Translations under genes and position numbers: made by a program
From: Phaeodactylibacter xiamenensis
GTDB taxonomy: Bacteria > Bacteroidota > Bacteroidia > Chitinophagales > Saprospiraceae
Direction of reading: 5' to 3'
Assembly: GCF_000759025.1 (NCBI RefSeq)
Contig: NZ_JPOS01000020.1
Coordinates: 1 to 64,000, forward strand
Length of the DNA stretch: 64,000 nt
Notes under the pieces: model-generated
Databases searched by the model: none
The model's input: the letters and a program-made list of their open reading frames with translations, nothing else
Told to the model about the DNA's origin: nothing
Shown here: positions 18,136 through 26,754 of the stretch, piece by piece
How the letters are laid out: each line of letters begins with the position of its first letter
How positions within the stretch are numbered: position 1 is the first letter of the stretch

Positions 18136-18499
18136 CCAAAAAACCAACTTCAAAAGGGGGGTTAAACGTGAATCTTATGGAATGGTATCACAGGCCTAAG
18201 CCCTTAACCCCGGCGGTCTTCGGTCCTGTGAGTGTCTGTTTGGGAATATGACGGATTACTCCGGATGCGGACTATCAATAATCAGGGATAACAGTACTGA
18301 CTTACCCAAAAATCTATACGATTCATCTGAGTAATAGCTTTGGCTAGGAAATACCAAAGGTATTGTCTGTTAACAGGGGGGTATGTAGTAGTGCTGCTAT
18401 AAGTTGTTGTGGAGATACAGCCAAAATTCGCTGTTTCCTATTTTAAGGTGCTATTTCAGTAGATAAAGGTAGGTATTTTTGAGGGAATAGTCAAACTAT
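18136..18499 (-). ncRNA. Candidate small structured RNA upstream of terminator
   Basis: No protein is visible in this 364-base interval. On the minus strand it leads straight into the strong terminator at 18097-18135. It contains a seven-base-pair stem, TCACAGG with CCTGTGA (18188-18194 and 18225-18231), with a GC-rich interior, and other short pairings (GGGTAA with TTATCCC near 18285-18307). It does not show the conserved cores of tmRNA, RNase P RNA, SRP RNA or a tRNA. A 6S-like or other small RNA is possible. The exact ends are unknown. Confidence 0.3.
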
Positions 18500-19090
18500 T
18501 CATTTTTTTAGCTGTGGTAATTCTTTGGCGGCGGCATCAAGTTGATGGTAGAAGCCCTCGCCGTATTTTCGGATTAGCGCTTCTTTGAGGAACTGGTAGA
18601 CAGGCATTTGGTGCTTTTTGCCCAGTGTGCAGGCGGCGGAACAGATGTCCCAGCGGTCGTAATTCAGGGCTTCCATTCCTGTGGCTCCGTGGCGTTCCAC
18701 CCGAATGGGATAGAGGTGGCAGGATATCGGCTTTTTGAAGTCAGTGGCCCCGGCTTTATACGCACGTTCAATGCCACACTGGGCCACACCGTTTTCATCG
18801 TAGGTCATGTACGCGCACGGCCCATTGTTAATGAGCGGTGTGCCAAATTCCTGAGCATCCCCTTCATAATAGGTATATGGCCCTTCGGATTCAATGACTG
18901 CTCGTCCGGCAGGGCTGAGGAAAGGGCGAATGTCATCGTAAATACGCTCCAGAGTCCGGAGCTCTTCCTGCTCAAGAGGCGCACCATAGTCACCTTCCCA
19001 GCAGCAGGCGCCCTTACAGGCATCCAGGTTGCAGATGAACTGCTCACTGACCACATCGTCACTTATCAATATATCCCCGATCATCAACAT
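18500..19090 (-). CDS. DUF3109 family cysteine-rich protein
   Basis: The 196-residue protein matches the DUF3109 pattern common in Bacteroidota: an N-terminal IGDILISDDVVSEQFICNLD start, a CKGACCWEGDYGAPL cluster, then NGPCAYM, QCGIERA, ISCHLYP and CSAACTLGKK. The eight or more conserved cysteines are spaced as in the YkgJ-type iron-sulphur or zinc-binding proteins. The function is not established. There is no signal peptide, so it is probably cytoplasmic. It is a single gene with a 98-base gap to the isomerase. The start at 19090 could also be the next ATG at 19084. Confidence 0.85.
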   Translation of the reverse strand: MLMIGDILISDDVVSEQFICNLDACKGACCWEGDYGAPLEQEELRTLERIYDDIRPFLSPAGRAVIESEGPYTYYEGDAQEFGTPLINNGPCAYMTYDENGVAQCGIERAYKAGATDFKKPISCHLYPIRVERHGATGMEALNYDRWDICSAACTLGKKHQMPVYQFLKEALIRKYGEGFYHQLDAAAKELPQLKK

Positions 19091-19188
19091 GTGCTGTACC
19101 TGTTTAGGCTTACTTTTTATTAAAAAACAAAAATAGGCAACATCAGGAACTTACCTGTCATCAGACCGTAGATTCTACACTACAAACT

Positions 19189-19626
19189 TTAGGCATCCAT
19201 TTCCTTCAGATAGCGGATACAGGCCTGGTCTTCCTCCTCTGTGCTGGTGGCGTTGCTGAACCAGGCGTTCAGTATCTCTTTTAGCATTTCTTCAGAGGTA
19301 TAGCGCAGGCTCATAGCGAGTATGTTAGCATCATTCCACTGTCGGGCACCAGCAGCGGTGGGCGCATCCCAACACAGCGCAGCCCGGGCACCTTTGACTT
19401 TATTGGCGGCCATGCTGACACCGGTGCCCGTCCAGCAAAATACAATGCCCTGATCCGCATGTCCCCTCACTACGGCTTCCGCCACTTCCATTCCAACTTT
19501 AGGCCAGGGGGCTTCGGCGGTGAGCAGCCTACCGAAGGGCAGCACTTCGTGCCCGCGTTTTTGCAGTTCTTCAACGGCTACTTTGAGGATGGCGGCGTCC
19601 ATGTCACTTCCTATGGCGATGGTCAT
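19189..19626 (-). CDS. RpiB/LacA/LacB-type sugar-phosphate isomerase
   Basis: The 145-residue protein has the RpiB-type Rossmann-like fold. The catalytic cysteine region reads GIVFCWTGTGVSMAANKV and the phosphate/ring-opening region GARAALCWDAPTAAGARQWNDANILAMSLR, both close to the family pattern. RpiB interconverts ribose 5-phosphate and ribulose 5-phosphate; Lac enzymes act on galactose 6-phosphate. One difference stands out: the usual N-terminal GSDHAG, which supplies the histidine next to the substrate, is GSDMDA here. The substrate may therefore differ from the standard one. The gene stands alone on the minus strand. Confidence 0.8.
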   Translation of the reverse strand: MTIAIGSDMDAAILKVAVEELQKRGHEVLPFGRLLTAEAPWPKVGMEVAEAVVRGHADQGIVFCWTGTGVSMAANKVKGARAALCWDAPTAAGARQWNDANILAMSLRYTSEEMLKEILNAWFSNATSTEEEDQACIRYLKEMDA

Positions 19627-19765
19627 GTTCCCTTTTTTTCAAAAATATAAAGAAAAGGTCTGAGCTGTGAGGTAGCTAAAGGATTTGATGAAAAATACTG
19701 ATCTGTTGATATTTAGCCAAATAAAAAGTAAATTGTAGGCGTTAAAACCCAAATGTGCATTCGTG

Positions 19766-19774
19766 TATTATTTG
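19766..19774 (+). promoter_or_regulatory. Possible -7 region for giant-protein operon
   Basis: TATTATTTG is one base longer than the Bacteroidota TAnnTTTG box and lies 135 bases before the first start codon. Two small inverted repeats follow in the leader: GCCC/GGGC at 19813-19825 and CTGAG/CTCAG at about 19837-19855. No convincing -33 box is visible, so this is a weak call. Confidence 0.25.
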
Positions 19775-19909
19775 AACAACACCTAAAAACCCACCCATGC
19801 CCAAAAACCATGGCCCGAAATGGGCTCACCTATGCCTGAGAGTATAGCACTCAGAAGTACAGTCGAATGATGTAACCATTCCTCTTCACAACTTCTGACT
19901 TTCCCTGCT

Positions 19910-22900
19910 ATGCCTACCAATTCTAACAATCCTCCTTCCACATTGCAGCAGCTTGCTCAGGAACTGGGCAAGGTTTATGACCCTGCCAAATATCAGGGCG
20001 TACTGCAACGCATGTTTCCCGGCGGTCCAATTGCGGAAATCCAAAACCAACTTCCTGCTTTACCTGTCAACTTTACGGAACAGGAATTGCCTGCCCAGCT
20101 TCAGGCACTCCGGCAGTGGGTGGAGGATGCCCGCAGCATCGACCCCGGCAGCCTGATTGATGATGTGGCGGTCTTCGCGCGCCGGTTCAACGATTATTTG
20201 CTGGCCGATTACCTGCGGGATCACTGGTCCGGGTTTTATCAGCTAGGCAGCCTGCTGGGCTGGATCCGGTTTGAACTGGATGAAGCGAATCGGTTCTTCG
20301 AAGATGCACCGGTGTATGGCGAAGTGCCTATCGACTGGGAGAGTCTGCCGCGGTTCTTTTCTGATCCTGCTGCTGTCTTTTCTGAAGCAGGGCATGGCTG
20401 GGGCACTGCGGGCTTCGAAGCACAGTACCCATTTCTTTTCTATCATTTGGGCGAGTGGCTGAATGCGCAGCGCTCTAAAGGTTTCCCTCCGGCTGATGCT
20501 GAACTGAGGGATGATGGCGAAAAGCTGTACGTTCCGATGTGGGCAGCTGGCACCGGAGGGGTTGCTACTAATTTTGGCTTTGAACTTTCTCTTCTGGGGC
20601 AACAGGGTATCAGGGCTACGCCACAGGGAGAAGCCGCTGCAGAACAGACCGTTACGCTTACGCAAACCGCCTCCCTTTTGCTGGAGCTCCTCCTTCAGGC
20701 TACGGTCGCGCTGGAGGGCGGCTTTCACATAGAAGTAACACCTGATGGGGCTGCACTAAAACAAACAGATACGAACCTGTCCGGTGAAGTCCTGGCAGGT
20801 ATCCAAGCCTCCCGGCCCTCGGGGCGTTTGACGCTGCTGGGCACTGCTGAAGGGAACCGGCTGGACCTCCAGGCATTTTCTGCCAAAGCCGGGCTGCGTA
20901 TCGCCACCGGAGATACGCTGGAGTTGCTCACGGAGCTGAGCCTTGAAGATGGCCGTATCCTGATTCTCAATGCAGGCAGTGATGGTTTTCTCAATAACCT
21001 CCTTCCTAAAGATGGCATAGCCGCTTTATTCGATCTGACCATCGGCTGGTCCAGCAAACAGGGGATCTACTTCCGGGGCAGTGCCGGGCTCGAAGTGAAA
21101 ATTCCCGCCCATATTGAATTGGGGGCTATAGAAATACAAGGTATCAGCCTGGGGCTAAAGCCTAAGCTGGAAGCGGGCACCCCCCCGGCTTTTGAAATTC
21201 CACTGGGCACGGATGTGCAACTGCTCCTCGGTCCGTTTACGGCAGTAGTGCAGGAGATGGGTATCAAAGCCCTGATCAACTACCAGCCCTCAGGGGGTAA
21301 CCTCGGCGTGCTGGATTTTGGGATGGATTTCAAACCACCCAAAGGCATTGGCCTGTCGCTGGAGACGCCTGCTATACAAGGTGGCGGTTACCTCTTCCTG
21401 GATTTTGAAAAGGGAGAGTATGCCGGTGTGGCTGAACTGACCATCAAGCAAATGGTGGCGGTCAAAGCCATCGGTATTATCCAAACCAAAAAACCGGACG
21501 GCAGCCCGGGCTTTTCCTTCCTGCTGCTGATTACTGCCGAATTCAAGCCGATCCAATTAGGCTTCGGCTTTACACTGAATGGTGTTGGGGGCCTCATTGC
21601 TATCAACCGGGGCATGAACCTGGATGCGCTGGCCGCCGGGGTACGCACCAATGCCATTGACGCAGTCATGTTCCCTGATGATCCCATTGCGGAAGCCCCA
21701 CGCATTATTGCTGACTTGAACCAGTTTTTCCCGGTAGCGGAAGGGCTCTACACCTTCGGGCTGATGGGCATCATCGGCTGGGGTACGCCTACGCTTATTG
21801 CGGTGGAACTGGGGCTGATCATACAGGTGCCTGACCCCGTGCAACTGGCGATTATTGGTGTGGTGCGGGTGCAATTACCAGACAAGCGGGCGCCGATTAT
21901 CAACCTACAGGCTAATTTTATCGGTGGAGTGGACTTTGAAAAAGGGGAGATGTTTTTCTTCGCGGCCCTCTTTGAATCTAACCTGGCACAATACCGTATT
22001 TCCGGGGAAATGTACTTCGCCCTCAACTGGGGCAGTGCGCCCAACTTCCTGTTTACGGTAGGTGGTTTCCACCCGGCATTCAGGCCACCCCCACTGCGGG
22101 CCATCAACGGCAACCTCAAGCGGATTACCATTAACCTGCTGCCTACCGATAACCCCCGACTGACCATTCAGGCTTACTTCGCGGTTACCTCCAATACGGT
22201 ACAGTTTGGAGCGAGTGTCGACTTTTATTTCAAGGTGAGTAAGTTCAAGGTGGTTGGCTACCTGTACCTGGATGCGCTATTCCGCTTTAGCCCCTTCTAT
22301 TTTATTGTGGAAGTGGGAGCAGGCCTTTCGGTAATGCTGGGCAACCGGGAGCTGTTGGGCATCCACCTGCGCGGCTCGCTGTCGGGCCCTACACCCTGGC
22401 ATATCAAAGGCACCGCCAGTTTCAAAATCCTGTTTATCAAAGTCAAAGTTCGGGTCAACAAGCGCTTCGGAAAACAGCAAAAGGAAATGCTGCCGCCCCG
22501 CCCGGCACTGCCGCTACTTTTGGAAGCCTTACGCGATACCCGCAATTGGGAAGCCACCCTGCCCAAAGCCAAATCCCTGCAAGTGACCCTGCGCGAGCTG
22601 CCCGAAGAGGAGCTCATTGTACACCCTGCCGGTCAGCTGGCCATACGTCAGGACCGCCTGCCATTGGGGATGCGCTTTGATAAAATTGGCAACGAACAAC
22701 CTAATGACTATACCGCTTTTCAGTTCTCTATAGAACAATACGGCGCCGCATCGTCTATCAAGGACTTCTTTGCGCCGGCGGAGTTCATTAAGCTGTCCGA
22801 TAGCCAGCGGTTGAGCCGCAATGCTTTCGAGCGTATGCAGTCCGGCAGGAAAGTAGAGGGGAACATGGACCTCTTTACCGCTGAGCAGCCTGATGCCGCA

Positions 22901-23278
22901 GTACAACGCAGTTACCGTTTTGAGCAGATGATCATCGACGGGCCCGACTTTTTCGTCCGTCCGGCAGACCGGGCCAGAGCAGGCATGGAGCAGGCTGACT
23001 ATGACACTTTTGTGAAAGGGAATGCAGTGGGCCGTTCTGTGCAGGGGCGGCAACAAGAGCTGAAGCGCAGGGAAAACCAGCAGGCTGTGCAGGCCCGTGC
23101 TGTGGCCTTCAGCCTCGTGGACCAAAGCAACCTTCGGCCTTTCAAGTTAAATGGCACAGCCCTGAAGTACGAATCTGAGGCAGAGGCACTGCAAGCCCTC
23201 CGGACCCTTCAATTCCGTAAACCCCAGCTGGGCCACCGCCTGCGCGTTGCCCCGGCCACTGAAACCGAAACACTATGA
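19910..23278 (+). CDS. Giant beta-rich protein with DUF6603-like region
   Basis: This 1122-residue protein has no signal peptide or transmembrane segment. Residues about 1-190 are helical. From about 210 to 850 there is a long chain of amphipathic beta strands with many Gly-Phe-Gly turns (FGFTLNGVGGLIAINRGMN, GLYTFGLMGIIGWGTP, QANFIGGVDFEKGEMFFFAA), which resembles the DUF6603 domain as I remember it; this match needs a profile search. The C-terminal ~270 residues are charged and helical. No enzymatic motif is visible. It is the first gene of a four-gene set: its stop overlaps the next start (ATGA at 23275-23278). Large cytoplasmic proteins with long beta arrays often form structural scaffolds or particles; that role here is inference. 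Confidence 0.75.
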   Translation: MPTNSNNPPSTLQQLAQELGKVYDPAKYQGVLQRMFPGGPIAEIQNQLPALPVNFTEQELPAQLQALRQWVEDARSIDPGSLIDDVAVFARRFNDYLLADYLRDHWSGFYQLGSLLGWIRFELDEANRFFEDAPVYGEVPIDWESLPRFFSDPAAVFSEAGHGWGTAGFEAQYPFLFYHLGEWLNAQRSKGFPPADAELRDDGEKLYVPMWAAGTGGVATNFGFELSLLGQQGIRATPQGEAAAEQTVTLTQTASLLLELLLQATVALEGGFHIEVTPDGAALKQTDTNLSGEVLAGIQASRPSGRLTLLGTAEGNRLDLQAFSAKAGLRIATGDTLELLTELSLEDGRILILNAGSDGFLNNLLPKDGIAALFDLTIGWSSKQGIYFRGSAGLEVKIPAHIELGAIEIQGISLGLKPKLEAGTPPAFEIPLGTDVQLLLGPFTAVVQEMGIKALINYQPSGGNLGVLDFGMDFKPPKGIGLSLETPAIQGGGYLFLDFEKGEYAGVAELTIKQMVAVKAIGIIQTKKPDGSPGFSFLLLITAEFKPIQLGFGFTLNGVGGLIAINRGMNLDALAAGVRTNAIDAVMFPDDPIAEAPRIIADLNQFFPVAEGLYTFGLMGIIGWGTPTLIAVELGLIIQVPDPVQLAIIGVVRVQLPDKRAPIINLQANFIGGVDFEKGEMFFFAALFESNLAQYRISGEMYFALNWGSAPNFLFTVGGFHPAFRPPPLRAINGNLKRITINLLPTDNPRLTIQAYFAVTSNTVQFGASVDFYFKVSKFKVVGYLYLDALFRFSPFYFIVEVGAGLSVMLGNRELLGIHLRGSLSGPTPWHIKGTASFKILFIKVKVRVNKRFGKQQKEMLPPRPALPLLLEALRDTRNWEATLPKAKSLQVTLRELPEEELIVHPAGQLAIRQDRLPLGMRFDKIGNEQPNDYTAFQFSIEQYGAASSIKDFFAPAEFIKLSDSQRLSRNAFERMQSGRKVEGNMDLFTAEQPDAAVQRSYRFEQMIIDGPDFFVRPADRARAGMEQADYDTFVKGNAVGRSVQGRQQELKRRENQQAVQARAVAFSLVDQSNLRPFKLNGTALKYESEAEALQALRTLQFRKPQLGHRLRVAPATETETL

Positions 23279-26200
23279 GCATAGCACAATACACCTTTTT
23301 ACCCTGGGCCCGGCAAGGCATCAGCAGGGATATCAACGAACAGGATACGCTCGGCGGGACTGCCGGGCGAACCGGGCGGGCGACCATTGATGTGAGCCTG
23401 GCTTTGCAGGGCATACCCGTAGGCGGCTGGTCCATGCAGCCCATCACGGAGGCAACGGAAGACCCTGCCCGCCCCGGCAAACCCGTATACAAAAAAGTAC
23501 AGCTGGTAGGCCCGGGCGATGTCACTGGCATCAAAGCCAACGCGGTGGTCCGGACAGAACCACGGGCTAATGTGGGCAATTTTGAACCCAACTACTTTCC
23601 GTACATCGAATTTTACGAAGAGGACTTTCCCTGGCGCTATACTCCGGCCCGTAGTGTAGATGGCAAGCTGCGTCCGTGGTTGGTACTTGTTGTACTGGAA
23701 GAAGCCGAATTTGAACGCCGGTTCCTGCCCGGGGCGGCCCTCTCTGCCATTACCAACGGGCAGTTGCCGATTGCTTTTCCACCAGCCTCCGAAACCTGGG
23801 CCTGGGCACATGTGCAGGCCAATGAACCCTTTCCTGCCGGTAATGAGACGGTAGCTCTTCAGCAATTGGTGGAAAAAGACCCCAACCTGGCCTCCTCCCG
23901 TCTGATTTGCCCCCGCCGGCTCAAGCCCAACACCCGCTACACCGCTTTTCTCCTCCCTGCTTTTGAGCAGGGGCGGCTATCGGGCCTGGGCGCTCCGCCT
24001 GAGCGCATCCTGAATGAAGACATACAGCAACCCTCCTGGGGGGCGCATCAAAATGACGAATACCAACAACTCTGGCCGGTTTATTTCGAATGGGAATTTC
24101 AAACCAGCGATCAGGCCGATTTCGAATACCTTGTGCGCCGCATCGAAGCACGGGTGATGGAAGACCCCGTGGGCCGCCGGCCAATGGATATGCAGGACGC
24201 CGGTTACAACCTGAGTTATACCGGTGTTGATGATGGGGTGTTGCTGGTGGAGGGCGCCCTGCAAATTATTGATGCAGATGAAAGCCGCCTTGATTTTCTC
24301 GCTCAGGATGAAGCACAGGGCTTTGTAGGTAAGCTCCGGCAAATCCTCAACCTGAACGACCCTTCTGGCAGTGGCCCTCCGGTGGATACCTCACTTGATA
24401 TCGATGGGGAATCGGACGATCCTTTCGTTCTGCCGCCCCTCTACGGGCAGTGGCATGCCGGAAAGACGCGTGTGGAAGAAGGTGGCGATAAGCCCTGGTT
24501 TTATTCGCTTAACCTTGACCCACGCAACCGGGTGGCAGCAGGCTTTGGTATTTTGGTGGTCCGCAAAAACCAGGATGATTACATGGACCGTGCCTGGGAG
24601 CAGGCTGCGGAAATCCTGGAAGCCCAGCGACGGATTCGGCTGGCTCGCTTTTCGGCGGAAACGGCCCGGCAATTGCAGCGCTCCTACTTTAATGATATGG
24701 ACGAGGCAACGTACTCCGCTTTTTCGTCATCCATGCATGCCCGCTCGTTATTCCCGGAAAGCGATGCCGGGGATAAAGCTGTGGCACAAGTTGTCCGTAA
24801 GCGAGTACTCCAAACCGGAGAGTTGTCTGCACGCCTCACAACAGAACGCAATGCGCGGCAACAAAAAATAAACGAAAAGGAGAACGCAGAAACAGAACTG
24901 CAGGGCATCCTGCAAGCCATTACAGCGAAAGAAGCGGACATTACCGCCAAGGAAGCACAAATCGACAGCCTCAATGAAGAAATCGATGCTTTAGAAGAGG
25001 ATATTACCTCCCTGACTGGCCAAATCGCTGCACTGAATAGCCAAATCAGCGAGAAGACTACGTCCATTGACACTTTAAATAGCGAAATCGCTACCCTGAA
25101 TGGTGAAATCGCTGCACTTGAGCAGGACCTGGCCAATGCCAGTAACAGCAGTGAGGCAGCAGCGATTACGACTCAGTTGAATACCGTTACAACACAGCGC
25201 AATCAACGGGTGACACAGCGCGATGGGCTCATAGCTGAACGCGATGCCTTGGTAACCCAACGGGATGGGCTGGAAGCGGACAAGGATCAAAAAGAAGCCA
25301 CACGCAATGACAAAGTAAACGCCCGAATCACCGCCCAGAATGAGTTAAACGTTCTGAACAATCAGTTGGTGGGGCTGCGAAATGATGAGGAAGATAAACG
25401 GGACGAGATTCAAACGCTTAAAAACGAAATCGCCAGCCTTGAGCAGGAAATTCTGCGGCTGTCCCGCCTGCACTTGCCCACCTCCACTTTGCGGCAGGAT
25501 TACCGTAAAATGGCGCGGGTGAACGGGCCTTTGCTCCGGCGCGCCGATATAGGCGAGGTTGCTCAGGACCCGATGGTGGAAATTTCCCTTCAGGTTGATG
25601 AGACTTCTACGGGTACCGCAGTGGCTAATACATCAGTGAGCAAAGATTGGGAAGACCTGCAATGGGGGGCTGATACTTTCCGCAAAATGGAGCTGGTTAC
25701 CGTGGAAGGGTTTGCAGTGACGACACCCGGGCTGGTCCGCTCACAAATCCAAAAATTTATGGAGGCCTATCAGGGACTGAATCAGCGCCTGCGCCAATTA
25801 GTCCAGGTGCCCCCTGAAACCATGGTGCCTGGAGCCGATACCCGCACGCGCCCCTTGCTCGCCTATCCGGAATTCAGGGAGGCTACCTACGAGGCACTCG
25901 CAAAAATCTCCTCTGAGCTTATGCTGCCCAATGTGCAGCGCATTCCCATGGACACCTTCTCCCTGCTTGAGGTCAATCAACGCTTCATTGAAGCTTACCT
26001 GGTCGGGCTCAACCACGAGATGGCGCGGGAACTCCTGTGGCGGGAGTTCCCTACGGATCAGCGCGGCAGCTATTTCCGCAGCTTTTGGGACGATACTGAT
26101 AATCTGGACACTACTTTTCCGCCTCCCGATATCGAACTGTTGACCAAAATGGACCAACCGCTCGGGCAAAACCTCCCGGCTGACCGCCCCATTCCGCCAC

Positions 26201-26754
26201 CAGATCCGGACAATCCCAATGTGGTATTCGTCATTCGCAGTGAATTGCTGAAGAAGTTTCCGAATGCCCTCGTGTACATGCAGAAGGCTAAAAATGTGAA
26301 GGCGCCAAGAGGGTTGACTACTGGCACAACGGCTAATCAACGCAAAATGCCCGTTTTTCAAGCTAAAATCGATCCGGAAATTTCCTTCTTCGGCTTTCCC
26401 ATTTCTGCTGAGGAAGCACTGGGCAGCGATACCGATCCCGGCTGGTTCTTTGTGGTACAGGAACGCCCCGGCGAGCCCCGCTTCGGGCTTGATATTACGG
26501 CTGAGGATGCAGGCAGTAGTTTCGATTCAATCAATGAGTGGAATGACCTGGCCTGGCCTCATGTTGGGGTAGCACCCCATGATTTTCTGCGCATAAATGG
26601 CCTCAGCAGAGAACCGTTGCCACCAGAATCAGGAGAGCCTCATACCTATACCTGGGGCAAAAACAGCGCCCACATGGCGGGCATATTGCTACAACTTCCA
26701 TTTCGGGCAGCCGTGCACGCTACCGATATGATCAAACTCCCAACCGATGCCTGA
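23275..26754 (+). CDS. Giant coiled-coil protein of unknown function
   Basis: I cannot name this 1159-residue protein. The N-terminal ~420 residues form a globular region with recognisable conserved-looking blocks (YTFLPWARQGI, RPWLVLVVLEEAEFE, CPRRLKPNTRYTAFLLPAFE). Residues about 520-730 are an exceptionally regular coiled coil, with heptads such as IDALEEDITSLTGQIAALNS and a middle part where short Thr-Gln-Arg-Asp units repeat. The C-terminal ~400 residues are globular again, with a Pro-rich loop near PADRPIPPPDPDNPN. There is no signal peptide. The start overlaps the previous stop by four bases, and its own stop overlaps the next start by eight, so it is certainly co-translated with both neighbours. 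The coiled coil suggests oligomerisation or a rod. Confidence 0.75.
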   Translation: MSIAQYTFLPWARQGISRDINEQDTLGGTAGRTGRATIDVSLALQGIPVGGWSMQPITEATEDPARPGKPVYKKVQLVGPGDVTGIKANAVVRTEPRANVGNFEPNYFPYIEFYEEDFPWRYTPARSVDGKLRPWLVLVVLEEAEFERRFLPGAALSAITNGQLPIAFPPASETWAWAHVQANEPFPAGNETVALQQLVEKDPNLASSRLICPRRLKPNTRYTAFLLPAFEQGRLSGLGAPPERILNEDIQQPSWGAHQNDEYQQLWPVYFEWEFQTSDQADFEYLVRRIEARVMEDPVGRRPMDMQDAGYNLSYTGVDDGVLLVEGALQIIDADESRLDFLAQDEAQGFVGKLRQILNLNDPSGSGPPVDTSLDIDGESDDPFVLPPLYGQWHAGKTRVEEGGDKPWFYSLNLDPRNRVAAGFGILVVRKNQDDYMDRAWEQAAEILEAQRRIRLARFSAETARQLQRSYFNDMDEATYSAFSSSMHARSLFPESDAGDKAVAQVVRKRVLQTGELSARLTTERNARQQKINEKENAETELQGILQAITAKEADITAKEAQIDSLNEEIDALEEDITSLTGQIAALNSQISEKTTSIDTLNSEIATLNGEIAALEQDLANASNSSEAAAITTQLNTVTTQRNQRVTQRDGLIAERDALVTQRDGLEADKDQKEATRNDKVNARITAQNELNVLNNQLVGLRNDEEDKRDEIQTLKNEIASLEQEILRLSRLHLPTSTLRQDYRKMARVNGPLLRRADIGEVAQDPMVEISLQVDETSTGTAVANTSVSKDWEDLQWGADTFRKMELVTVEGFAVTTPGLVRSQIQKFMEAYQGLNQRLRQLVQVPPETMVPGADTRTRPLLAYPEFREATYEALAKISSELMLPNVQRIPMDTFSLLEVNQRFIEAYLVGLNHEMARELLWREFPTDQRGSYFRSFWDDTDNLDTTFPPPDIELLTKMDQPLGQNLPADRPIPPPDPDNPNVVFVIRSELLKKFPNALVYMQKAKNVKAPRGLTTGTTANQRKMPVFQAKIDPEISFFGFPISAEEALGSDTDPGWFFVVQERPGEPRFGLDITAEDAGSSFDSINEWNDLAWPHVGVAPHDFLRINGLSREPLPPESGEPHTYTWGKNSAHMAGILLQLPFRAAVHATDMIKLPTDA

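Noticed and set aside
18076-18153. Longer start for the endonuclease I gene
   Set aside because: It runs through the intrinsic terminator hairpin; the ATG at 18075 gives a proper signal peptide.
18136-18499. tmRNA, RNase P RNA, SRP RNA or tRNA
   Set aside because: None of the conserved core sequences (for example the tmRNA tRNA-like end or the SRP GGAAG loop) is present.
22529-23125. 198-codon minus-strand frame within the first giant gene
   Set aside because: Antisense shadow; the sense frame is continuous and coupled to its neighbours.
24841-25450. DNA tandem repeat or CRISPR-like array
   Set aside because: The periodicity is that of a protein heptad inside a continuous reading frame, with no conserved repeat-spacer pattern.
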